This document shows positions 1 through 4,742 of a DNA stretch of 9,285 nt, piece after piece (within the stretch, counting starts at the first letter, position 1; every line of letters starts with the position of its first letter). The notes under the pieces were generated by a model. That model did not search any database. It was not told the origin of the DNA and saw nothing but the letters and a program-made list of their open reading frames with translations. Source of the stretch: JAFLCA01 sp041907145. GTDB taxonomy: Bacteria; Bdellovibrionota_C; UBA2361; JAFLCA01. The translations under genes and the position numbers were made by a program. The stretch covers positions 1 to 9,285 of the forward strand of contig JAYRHW010000070.1 of NCBI GenBank assembly GCA_041907145.1. The letters are read 5' to 3'.

Positions 1-317
1 AAGTCCCCCTCTTTGACTGTCGTGCCCGACTCGAAGGCGATATTAACCACCTTGCCCGGCTGTTCTGCGCTAATGGTGACGCCCTTTTCCGGAACGAGCG
101 ATCCGACGGCCTCGAGTGTTCGGCCCCAGGCAACTTCAGCCGCGACTACAGAGGTTACAGCCTCCGGCGGGGGCGAGAAGGACATATGCTCTTTGATGGC
201 GGCAGAAATCTGAAAATACTTTATGATCGCCAGAAGGAGAACGACGGCAAGGACTGCTCCGCCGCCTTTAACCATCTGACGCTTGTTTGCGGGCAACGCT
301 GCGATACTGAAATTCAT
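1..317 (-). CDS. RND efflux periplasmic adaptor (membrane fusion protein), N-terminal part
   Basis: The gene runs leftward off the window; 105 codons are visible. The product should link an inner-membrane RND pump to an outer-membrane channel. Residues 1-18 are short and polar/basic (ending RQMVK). Residues about 19-35 are a hydrophobic anchor (AVLAVVLLLAII). A periplasmic stretch follows, with the start of the barrel-sandwich/lipoyl fold (EAVGSLVPEKGVTISAEQPG, then KVVNIAFESGTTVKEGD at 89-105), the usual adaptor pattern of 'V..G.V...V..G..V..GD'. The ATG (317-315) has a strong AAGGAG five bases upstream at 328-323 and overlaps the tetR stop as ATGA, implying translational coupling. The pump gene is expected next, outside the window. 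An HlyD-type ABC-exporter adaptor is possible, but the sequence looks more like RND adaptors. The family call is confident; the substrate is unknown. Confidence 0.85.
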   Translation of the reverse strand, partial: MNFSIAALPANKRQMVKGGGAVLAVVLLLAIIKYFQISAAIKEHMSFSPPPEAVTSVVAAEVAWGRTLEAVGSLVPEKGVTISAEQPGKVVNIAFESGTTVKEGD

Positions 318-1024
318 ACATTCTCCTTAAGATTTGCCAGCGCGCGCTGGATGGTTGACTCTGAGCAGCCTAGCCCCTGCAGGGTGAAGGTGCAGATATG
401 GAACGCAATGCTCTTAATCTTTTTTTGATCGCCTAGATCAGCATTTAGTAGTACCTCAAGAAATGGGCGGTGCGTTGCATACACCGTGCACTGACCAAGA
501 ACGGATTGCGCAAGAAGCTGCAACTTCTCTTGGTTTCGTTCGGTTGTCAGTGTCCGCAATGTTGCGATCAGCATTTCTTCCAGCGGTTTCGAGAACTCGG
601 AAACCACTGACGATACGAGCGTGCGGTACATTTCGTTGTCCTGATTTCTGTCGGTAATAATTTCCCGAATCATCAAGCGGCAAGCTTGAGGGCCCTCTGA
701 GCACAGCAGATACTCAAGGAACGAAGATATAAAGGTGCAGAGTGCAGAAGCCGCGTCGTCCTTGGATTTAGGAGGGGAGGCGAGGGCAAAATGAGCGCGG
801 GCGCAACCGCTGCTGCGCATGAGAAGCTGCACGGTCTCTACGAACAGGCGCTCTTTGGAACCGAAATGATACTGTATAGCTCCGAGGTTTACGCCGGCCG
901 CCTCCGCAAGTTCGCGGGTGCTTACGGCCTCGTAGCCCTTTTCGGAAAAGAGCGTTGCCGCGGCTTGAAGCAGTGCTTCCTTCGCCTTGGCCTTCTTCAC
1001 TGACTCCAATTCGTTTTCGCTCAT
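314..1024 (-). CDS. TetR/AcrR-family repressor, CecR-like (DUF1956-type C-terminal domain)
   Basis: A 236-residue dimeric DNA-binding repressor, probably controlling the efflux genes it precedes. Counting from the ATG at 1024, residues about 12-60 form the TetR N-terminal domain: first helix KEALLQAAATLFSEKGYEAV, helix-turn-helix STRELAEAAGVNLGAI and the typical QYHFGSKERLF at 51-61. The C-terminal ligand domain contains RLMIREI, then THRPFLEVLL and TFTLQGLG, resembling E. coli CecR (YbiH), which also neighbours an adaptor gene. A GTG at 1042 in frame would add MTYYYT, but it overlaps GGAG and lies inside a candidate promoter, so ATG 1024 is preferred. No Shine-Dalgarno stands at normal distance before ATG 1024, and a leaderless start is possible. 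The stop overlaps the adaptor ATG. The family is sure; the inducer is unknown. Confidence 0.9.
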   Translation of the reverse strand: MSENELESVKKAKAKEALLQAAATLFSEKGYEAVSTRELAEAAGVNLGAIQYHFGSKERLFVETVQLLMRSSGCARAHFALASPPKSKDDAASALCTFISSFLEYLLCSEGPQACRLMIREIITDRNQDNEMYRTLVSSVVSEFSKPLEEMLIATLRTLTTERNQEKLQLLAQSVLGQCTVYATHRPFLEVLLNADLGDQKKIKSIAFHICTFTLQGLGCSESTIQRALANLKENV

Positions 1025-1038
1025 AGTATAGTAGTATG
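1022..1038. promoter_or_regulatory. Imperfect inverted repeat over the tetR start codon
   Basis: The 17-base sequence CATAGTATAGTAGTATG matches its own reverse complement at 12 of 17 positions, with symmetric CATA/TATG ends that include the tetR ATG. It overlaps the candidate -10. It could be a second repressor site or a chance product of the ACTA-rich sequence. Confidence 0.25.
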
Positions 1039-1060
1039 TCACTCCAGATTGTTAAGTCAA
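1031..1060 (-). promoter_or_regulatory. Candidate promoter of tetR, placing the RNA start near the ATG
   Basis: On the minus strand TTGACT (1060-1055) is followed after 18 bases by TACTAC (1036-1031). A start 7 bases further would fall at about 1024, the first base of the preferred ATG, giving a leaderless mRNA. A rival promoter, TTGAAA (1100-1095), 17 bases, ACTAAT (1077-1072), would start RNA near 1065. Neither is an excellent match. Confidence 0.35.
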
Positions 1061-1077
1061 ACGACTGAATCATTAGT
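1052..1077. promoter_or_regulatory. Candidate TetR operator(s) upstream of tetR
   Basis: Two overlapping inverted repeats are visible. TTAAGTC-AAAC-GACTGAA (1052-1069) matches in 6 of 7 arm positions. ACTGAAT-C-ATTAGT (1064-1077) is a palindrome lacking one base in the right arm. They cover the -35 of one candidate promoter and the -10 of the other, a natural place for autorepression. Function is inferred from position and symmetry only. Confidence 0.35.
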
Positions 1078-1107
1078 TTTTCATTATCGAACAATTTCAA
1101 ACACTTA

Positions 1108-1149
1108 AAATGGGACAGTCCCCATTCATAAATGGGACTGTCCCGATTT
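1108..1149. repeat. REP-like palindromic repeat (two GGGAC-N-GTCCC units)
   Basis: The left arm at 1112-1126 (GGGACAGTCCCCATT) pairs with the right arm at 1131-1144 (AATGGGACTGTCCC) across the loop CATA, with one extra C on the left. Outer AAAT (1108-1111) pairs with ATTT (1146-1149) around a bulged G. Each arm is itself a small palindrome, GGGAC-A-GTCCC and GGGAC-T-GTCCC. This design recalls REP elements moved by RAYT/TnpA-REP transposases, and similar GGGACTGTCCC words are familiar from acidobacterial and deltaproteobacterial intergenic DNA (recollection, not a search). No transposase gene is present here and no T-run follows on the plus strand, so it is not a clear terminator for rightward transcription. 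Confidence 0.65.
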
Positions 1150-1163
1150 CGGGGGCCAAAGGT

Positions 1164-1192
1164 TTGATCTGTTGGGGTAATTTTGTTAAGGT
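1164..1192 (+). promoter_or_regulatory. Weak candidate promoter for secE
   Basis: TTGATC (1164-1169), a 17-base spacer, then TAAGGT (1187-1192), which matches only three consensus -10 positions. It sits between the REP element and the structured leader, where a secE-nusG promoter is expected, since nothing upstream is transcribed rightward. Position supports it more than sequence does. Confidence 0.25.
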
Positions 1193-1221
1193 CCCGCTCT
1201 ACTTTGCACCGGGCATGCCGC

Positions 1222-1376
1222 TACGAAGCTGGTAACTTCGTATTTTCCTTCGCGGGCTTCTCTTGAACGGAGTGAGTACGGTTCTTCTTTTCGAGGCTTA
1301 AATCTCGAAGCTAAGAACTGGTGTATTTCCAGATCTAATTTTTGTCTCGCGTTTCAAAGCATCGAGCTTTGACGAG
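1222..1376 (+). promoter_or_regulatory. Structured secE leader with several stem-loops
   Basis: This lies in the gene-free stretch 1150-1410. Stem A: TACGAAG (1222-1228) with CTTCGTA (1236-1242), seven-base loop. Stem B: two-tier, GTTCTT (1281-1286) with AAGAAC (1313-1318) and, inside a 3x3 internal loop, TTCGAG (1290-1295) with CTCGAA (1304-1309). Stem C: CTGG (1318-1321) with CCAG (1329-1332), weak and sharing base 1318 with B. Stem D: TCAAAGC (1354-1360) with GCTTTGA (1366-1372), extended by CTCG (1346-1349) with CGAG (1373-1376) past a four-base bulge. I recognise no tRNA, riboswitch or known ribosomal leader here. A structured 5' untranslated region controlling secE-nusG is the simplest reading. 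Confidence 0.5.
1347..1358 (+). repeat. Copy 1 of a 12-base motif shared by the secE and rpoB leaders
   Basis: TCGCGTTTCAAA occurs here, 52 bases before the secE ATG, and again at 5028-5039, 38 bases before the rpoB ATG. Both copies overlap the right or left arm of a stem-loop that has a four-base bulge in its left arm. Shared regulation is an inference; coincidence cannot be excluded. Confidence 0.4.
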
Positions 1377-1410
1377 GGGTTTTGTCGGGCGAATTCGTTT
1401 AGGAATGGGC

Positions 1411-1629
1411 ATGGCAGCAGAAGAAGTAGAGAAGCAAGGTTCGGTTTTCACCCGCGCCCCCAATTACTTCGTCGCCAGTATCGATGAGCTGAAAAAGGTG
1501 ACGCATCCGACCCGTCAGGAAACTGTGCAGGCCACGATGGTAACGTTCTTGATTATTTTGTTCGTAGCAATTTGTTTGTTTCTTGTTGACTTGATCTTCA
1601 ATCAGTTGATGTTGGCAGTCCTATCGTAA
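1411..1629 (+). CDS. secE: Preprotein translocase subunit SecE
   Basis: A 72-residue single-span SecE that stabilises SecY in the SecYEG channel. Residues about 14-38 form the amphipathic surface helix region (RAPNYFVASIDELKKVTHPT, then RQETVQATM), matching the family pattern 'F....EL.KV.WPTR.E....T'. Here His replaces the usual Trp, giving THPTR. Residues about 44-68 are the single membrane helix (VTFLIILFVAICLFLVDLIF). The length is typical of the short bacterial form. Of several possible starts (TTG 1342, ATG 1405, ATG 1411), ATG 1411 has AGGA at 1401-1404 with six bases of spacing. The TTG start would put coding sequence through hairpin D and give an unconserved basic extension. nusG follows after 23 bases, as in most bacteria. 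rpmG and tRNA-Trp, often found just upstream, are absent here. Confidence 0.93.
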   Translation: MAAEEVEKQGSVFTRAPNYFVASIDELKKVTHPTRQETVQATMVTFLIILFVAICLFLVDLIFNQLMLAVLS

Positions 1630-1652
1630 GTTGATTCCGAATAACGGAAATT

Positions 1653-2231
1653 ATGAGTTCAGAGAATTCAGAGAATACACCGCAGGCCACTCCTCCAAAT
1701 CCGGATTTGAAGTGGTACGTCGTGCATGCCCATTCGGGTTTCGAAATGAAGGCCAAGCAGGCCCTCGAAGAGCGGATTCGTATGCACAACTTCGGGCACC
1801 TTTTCGGGGAAATCCGCGTTCCGCAGGAGACAGTCGTAGAACTCGTGCGCGGCCAGAAAAAGACTTCGAATCGCAAGTTCTTCCCTGGTTATGTGCTTGT
1901 GCAGATGGTGCTCAACCAGGACACCTGGCACTTGGTCAAGGAGACCCCGAAAATTTCCGGTTTCATCGGTGATCCTTCTAATCCTTCACCCCTCTCGGAA
2001 GAGGAAGTCGGGCGTATCTCTGCGCAGGTTGAAGAAGGAACAACGTCACCGCGCTCAAAGGCAAATTTCGAGCAAGGCGAGACAGTCAAGGTAATCGACG
2101 GACCGTTCACGGATTTCAACGGGACCATCGAAGAAGTGAAGCCGGAGAAAGGCAAGGTCAAGGTGCTTATCAGCATCTTCGGCCGTGCTACTCCCGTCGA
2201 ACTCGATTTCATACAAGTGGAGAAATGCTAA
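1653..2231 (+). CDS. nusG: Transcription termination/antitermination factor NusG
   Basis: A 192-residue elongation factor that binds the RNA polymerase clamp through its N-terminal domain and ribosomal protein S10 or Rho through its C-terminal domain. Residues 1-18 are a hydrophilic Ser/Pro-rich extension. The NGN domain spans about 19-125 (KWYVVHAHSGFE at 20-31, FFPGYVLVQM at 76-85, then VKETPKISGFIGD). The KOW domain spans about 139-192 (FEQGETVKVIDGPFTDFNGT, later VLISIFGRATPVELDF). Length is normal, with no inserted domain of the long NusG kind. The ATG at 1653 has only a weak GGAAA (1646-1650) before it. The stop codon directly abuts the rplK ATG, so translation is probably coupled. Confidence 0.97.
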   Translation: MSSENSENTPQATPPNPDLKWYVVHAHSGFEMKAKQALEERIRMHNFGHLFGEIRVPQETVVELVRGQKKTSNRKFFPGYVLVQMVLNQDTWHLVKETPKISGFIGDPSNPSPLSEEEVGRISAQVEEGTTSPRSKANFEQGETVKVIDGPFTDFNGTIEEVKPEKGKVKVLISIFGRATPVELDFIQVEKC

Positions 2232-2657
2232 ATGGGTAAAGAAGTTACCAACATTATCAAGCTGCAGATTCCGGCTGGTGAAGCAAATCCTGCTCCGCCG
2301 ATCGGACCTGTTCTCGGACAAGCCGGCGTCAACATCATGGAGTTTTGCAAGCAATTCAACGCAAAGACCATGAAGCAAAAGGGCGAGGTAACTCCTGTGA
2401 TCCTCACGGTATACAAGGATCGTTCCTTCACCTTCGAACTGAAGACTCCGCCGGTGTCCTATTTGATCAAGAAGGCATTGGGACTTGAAAAGGGGTCTGC
2501 AGTTCCGAACCGAGATAAGGTCGGGAAAATCACCAAAGCGCAAGTTGCGGCCATCGCAAAGCAAAAGATGGCGGACTTGAACTGCGACACGGAAGAGGCA
2601 GCGTTTAAGACCGTCGCCGGTACCGCGCGGAGCATGGGTGTCGACCTCGCTGACTAA
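2232..2657 (+). CDS. rplK: 50S ribosomal protein L11
   Basis: A 141-residue, standard-length L11. It binds the 23S rRNA GTPase-associated region and, with L10/L12, supports factor binding and stringent-response (RelA) activation. The N-terminal domain has the conserved Pro/Gly segment at about residues 13-37 (IPAGEANPAPPIGPVLGQAG, then VNIMEFC). The C-terminal rRNA-binding domain starts near residue 70 (KTPPVSYLIKKA) and ends with the signature GTARSMGVDL at 130-139. The conserved prolines of the thiostrepton-contact region are present. The ATG follows the nusG stop with no gap, and GGAGA (2219-2223) inside the nusG end serves as ribosome binding site at eight bases. Confidence 0.98.
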   Translation: MGKEVTNIIKLQIPAGEANPAPPIGPVLGQAGVNIMEFCKQFNAKTMKQKGEVTPVILTVYKDRSFTFELKTPPVSYLIKKALGLEKGSAVPNRDKVGKITKAQVAAIAKQKMADLNCDTEEAAFKTVAGTARSMGVDLAD

Positions 2658-2672
2658 GCAGGGGTGAACAGT

Positions 2673-2720
2673 CGGGCTCCATTGAGAGACCGGTTATCCA
2701 GGAATTTAGGATAGCTTTTT
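2673..2720 (+). promoter_or_regulatory. Two-hairpin element with T5 tract just before rplA
   Basis: In the 76-base rplK-rplA gap, hairpin 1 pairs CGG (2673-2675) with CCG (2690-2692) and CTC (2677-2679) with GAG (2684-2686) around an asymmetric G/AGA internal loop. Hairpin 2 pairs GTTATCC (2693-2699) with GGATAGC (2709-2715), including one G-U, and is followed immediately by TTTTT (2716-2720) and then the rplA Shine-Dalgarno AGGA (2721-2724). This resembles a weak intrinsic terminator or attenuator, or an L1-protein feedback site. It is the only sizeable gap between secE and rplJ. Confidence 0.4.
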
Positions 2721-2733
2721 AGGAAAGTTAAGT

Positions 2734-3423
2734 ATGGCTGGCAAAAGAATCAAGGCGCAGCGCGCCAAAGTAGAACTGGAGAAGCTTTACGATCTCGAGA
2801 AGGCTTGCGAACTCGTGTGCAGCACGGCTTCTTGCAAGTTCGATGAGACCGTAGACATCGCGCTCACGCTCGGAGTTGATCCGCGCAAGGCAGAGCAAAA
2901 CGTACGCGGCAGCGTTCCGCTTCCTCATGGACTAGGCAAGAAGGTGACTGTCGCCGTATTTGCCAAAGGCGAGAAAGCCAATGAAGCTACCGCAGCTGGT
3001 GCTGACTTCGTCGGTGCTGAAGACCTGGTCGAGAAGATCAAGGGCGGCTTTCTGGATTTCGACAGCGTTATCGCTACGCCTGACATGATGGTGCAGGTTG
3101 GTAAGGTCGGTAAGCTCCTTGGCCCCAAGGGATTGATGCCCTCGCCCAAGGTCGGCACCGTTACCTTCGATGTCGGCGCTACCGTGAAATCGATCAAGGC
3201 AGGTCGCACCGAGTACCGCGTCGAGAAGACGGGCATCGTGCACGCCGCTGTCGGCAAGGCATCCTTCGGCGGAAAGAAGATTTTCGAGAACGTGATGGCT
3301 TTGATGAATGCGATCAATAAAGCCAAGCCGGCTACCAGCAAGGGCATCTACCTGCAGAAGGGGACGCTTACACTGACGATGGGACCGGGCGTGCAGCTCA
3401 ACATCGAACCACTCCGGCAGTAA
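2734..3423 (+). CDS. rplA: 50S ribosomal protein L1
   Basis: A 229-residue protein of usual bacterial length. It binds 23S rRNA helices 76-78 at the mobile L1 stalk and helps release deacylated tRNA; in several bacteria it also represses its own operon by binding mRNA. Seen here: lysine-rich N-terminus, domain I with TLGVDPRKAEQNVRGSVPLP (45-64), inserted domain II, and the family signature near residues 118-141 (VGKVGKLLGPKGLMPSPKVG), followed by the GTV..D....V...K.G..EYR pattern. The C-terminus (KGTLTLTMGPGVQLNI) is complete. The start has AGGA (2721-2724) nine bases upstream. rplJ begins 24 bases after the stop. Confidence 0.98.
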   Translation: MAGKRIKAQRAKVELEKLYDLEKACELVCSTASCKFDETVDIALTLGVDPRKAEQNVRGSVPLPHGLGKKVTVAVFAKGEKANEATAAGADFVGAEDLVEKIKGGFLDFDSVIATPDMMVQVGKVGKLLGPKGLMPSPKVGTVTFDVGATVKSIKAGRTEYRVEKTGIVHAAVGKASFGGKKIFENVMALMNAINKAKPATSKGIYLQKGTLTLTMGPGVQLNIEPLRQ

Positions 3424-3447
3424 TCGAGCAGTCACAGGAGACATGAA

Positions 3448-3993
3448 ATGAACCGAGAAGAGAAACAAGTAGAATTGGATTCGATTGGCGCGGCGTTTAT
3501 TCACGCGCAGTCGGCTCTCTGTGCGGACTACCGAGGCTTGACGGTCGCGGAAGTTACGACGTTGCGTAAAGAGCTGCGCAAGAACGGAGCCAAGGGCAAG
3601 GTGGTGAAGAACACATTGGCTCGTCTTGCCGCCGAGAAGGCGTATAAGGATGCCGATGGCGCTCAGCTCAAGAAATTCATGGAGCTTTTTGCCGGGCCGA
3701 GCCTGGTTATTTATTCGGACAAAGATCCGGTAGCTCCAGCTAAAGTTATCTTCGCATTTGCCAAAGATCATCAGAACTTGAAGATCAAAGGCGGCTGGGT
3801 CGATGGGCAGTTCCTCGACAAGAGCGGGGCAGAAATGCTCTCCAAGATGCCTGGTCGCGAAGAGACTTTGGCCAAACTTCTTGCATTGATCGCTGCTCCT
3901 GCAACGCAGCTCGTTCGCTTGCTCGCCGCACCCGGCACGCAGGTCGTTCGTGTTATCGATGCACAGCGTCAGGCTATCGAGAAGAAGGGATAG
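3448..3993 (+). CDS. rplJ: 50S ribosomal protein L10
   Basis: A 181-residue stalk base protein that anchors L7/L12 dimers to the 23S GTPase centre. Residues 1-100 form the rRNA-binding domain (MNREEKQVELDSIGAAF, later CADYRGLTVAEVTTLRKELR, then VVKNTLARLA, and FAGPSLVIYSDKDPVAPAKV). The C-terminal helix at about 134-178 (REETLAKLLALIAAPATQLV, then RLLAAPGTQVVRVIDAQ) is the L12-docking helix and ends KKG. Length is typical for phyla with a long docking helix. CAGGAG (3435-3440) lies seven bases before the ATG. A closer ATG at 3443 opens a two-codon reading frame only. The 24-base gap is too short to hold the L10-L12 autoregulatory leader known ahead of rplJ in other bacteria. Confidence 0.97.
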   Translation: MNREEKQVELDSIGAAFIHAQSALCADYRGLTVAEVTTLRKELRKNGAKGKVVKNTLARLAAEKAYKDADGAQLKKFMELFAGPSLVIYSDKDPVAPAKVIFAFAKDHQNLKIKGGWVDGQFLDKSGAEMLSKMPGREETLAKLLALIAAPATQLVRLLAAPGTQVVRVIDAQRQAIEKKG

Positions 3994-4034
3994 TTTTAAT
4001 TTTTTAGTGAGTTGATTTTTAGAGGAGATGGAAA
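3994..4034 (+). promoter_or_regulatory. A/T-rich translation start region of rplL
   Basis: The 41-base gap is rich in T and A (runs TTTT, TTTTTT, TTTTT) and ends with the best Shine-Dalgarno in the cluster, GAGGAG (4022-4027), seven bases before the ATG. An unstructured, strong initiation site fits the need for several L7/L12 copies per ribosome. The T runs have no stable hairpin before them, so I do not call a terminator. Confidence 0.6.
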
Positions 4035-4421
4035 ATGAGTAACGTAACCGTAGAGCAAGTAAAGGACTTCATCAAAAACATGTCTTTGATGGATGCTGCT
4101 AAGCTCGTTAAAGATCTCGAGACAGAGCTCGGAGTTTCCGCTGCTGCTCCCGTTGCCATGATGGCCGGTGGCGCTGCTGGTGGTGCTCCTGCCGCTGCTG
4201 CTGAAGAGAAGACCGAGTTCGCGATTTGGCTTGATGACGCAGGCCAGGATCGCGTGAAGGTCATCAAGGTCGTTCGTGAAATCACGGGCCTTGGTCTCAA
4301 GGAAGCTAAGGATCTCGTTGACGCAGCTCCGAAGCTCTTGAAGGACGGTGTTGCTAAGGCTGATGCCGAAGGCTTCAAGAAGAAGCTCGAGGAAGTCGGC
4401 GCTAAGTCGTCCCTCAAGTAG
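4035..4421 (+). CDS. rplL: 50S ribosomal protein L7/L12
   Basis: A 128-residue stalk protein that recruits and stimulates translational GTPases. The N-terminal dimerisation helices cover about 1-33 (VEQVKDFIKNMSLMDAAKLV, then KDLETELGV). A flexible Ala/Gly/Pro hinge at about 36-58 (VSAAAPVAMMAGGAAGGAPA) follows. The globular C-terminal domain at about 59-128 contains EKTEFAIWLDDAG and the factor-binding patch VKVIKVVREITGLGLKEAKD, ending in EEVGAKSSLK. Length is slightly above the 120-125 usual, the excess being in the hinge. It is the last gene before a 656-base gap to rpoB. Confidence 0.98.
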   Translation: MSNVTVEQVKDFIKNMSLMDAAKLVKDLETELGVSAAAPVAMMAGGAAGGAPAAAAEEKTEFAIWLDDAGQDRVKVIKVVREITGLGLKEAKDLVDAAPKLLKDGVAKADAEGFKKKLEEVGAKSSLK

Positions 4422-4434
4422 TTTTTCGGTCCGC

Positions 4435-4485
4435 GGCATCGCCAGCGGGCTCGGCTTTTATCGGCTAGAGTCTGCTGGCATTGCC
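4435..4485 (+). promoter_or_regulatory. Large imperfect stem-loop after rplL
   Basis: GGCATCGCCAGC (4435-4446) faces GCTGGCATTGCC (4474-4485): ten of twelve positions pair, with a 2x2 mismatch, closing a 27-base loop. It starts 13 bases after the rplL stop. No T tract follows, so it is not a standard intrinsic terminator. It may be an RNA-processing or 3'-stabilising structure, or a partial attenuator between rplL and rpoB. Confidence 0.45.
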
Positions 4486-4523
4486 TTGTTCGCAGACATA
4501 TATAGTTGATATCACTTGATTTT

Positions 4524-4550
4524 AGGCCCTGAGGCCGAGCCGCCGGGCCT
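4524..4550 (+). other. Inverted repeat AGGCCC/GGGCCT
   Basis: AGGCCC (4524-4529) and GGGCCT (4545-4550) are perfect six-base inverted arms around a GC-rich 15-base loop, upstream of the candidate rpoB promoter. No T-run follows. It could be a protein site or an RNA hairpin in the read-through transcript. The surrounding 4486-4607 shows nothing else I can name. Confidence 0.3.
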
Positions 4551-4607
4551 GTGGATAAGTGATAATACTGCTACCCTAAGGCCTTCTGTAAATCGCCGGT
4601 GCAACTA

Positions 4608-4637
4608 TTGCTAGTGCAAACGGCATTATCCTATAAT
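4608..4637 (+). promoter_or_regulatory. Sigma70-type promoter ahead of rpoB
   Basis: TTGCTA (4608-4613), an 18-base spacer and a perfect TATAAT (4632-4637) make this the best promoter in the window. Transcription would start near 4644, giving a leader of about 430 bases. The -35 region carries alternating arms GCAA-CTA-TTGC-TAGT-GCAA (4601-4619), which a regulator could recognise. An independent promoter for rpoBC inside the ribosomal cluster fits the long gap and strong leader structure. Confidence 0.65.
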
Positions 4638-4670
4638 CTCTCGCTATTGTTGGGGTTTATAGGGTCCGGA

Positions 4671-4724
4671 ATGACCGAGGCGATAAAGCTTCACAGGGCA
4701 GCGGCACGTCTGAGAGCAAGGTAA
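4671..4724 (+). CDS. Possible 17-codon leader peptide upstream of rpoB
   Basis: The reading frame ATG...TAA encodes MTEAIKLHRAAARLRAR. It begins about 27 bases after the predicted RNA start, with AGGG (4661-4664) six bases before the ATG, and ends 18 bases before the first stem of the hairpin series. The peptide is basic and Ala/Arg-rich, with no known domain. Its position suits a leader peptide whose translation could affect downstream folding. A frame this short can arise by chance, and part of its ribosome binding region could pair (GGTC 4663-4666 with GACC 4673-4676). I do not recognise it. Confidence 0.25.
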   Translation: MTEAIKLHRAAARLRAR

Positions 4725-4742
4725 AACTAGAAAGAAAGTCTA

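Noticed and set aside
1025..1042. tetR start at GTG 1042
   Set aside because: The GTG overlaps its only GGAG and lies within the candidate promoter, and the extra MTYYYT looks unlike TetR N-termini.
1110..1235. Small plus-strand ORF from ATG 1110 and the six-codon frame MPLRSW at 1215
   Set aside because: No ribosome binding site; the first is mostly the REP palindrome translated, the second too short to support.
1222..1250. Stem A followed by TATTTT as an intrinsic terminator
   Set aside because: The stem is short and A/T-rich and the T tract is interrupted; no upstream rightward gene needs terminating.
1150..1340. tRNA-Trp or another tRNA before secE
   Set aside because: Expected from common gene order, but no cloverleaf, T-arm GTTCGA pattern or CCA-type end is seen; the short stems do not fit a tRNA.
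1342..1410. Longer secE from TTG at 1342 (adds 23 residues)
   Set aside because: It runs through hairpin D, has no ribosome binding site and adds a non-conserved basic stretch. ATG 1411 has AGGA at proper spacing.
2932..3771. 279-codon minus-strand frame opposite rplA-rplJ
   Set aside because: Antisense shadow of two certain ribosomal protein genes; no domain and no start signals.
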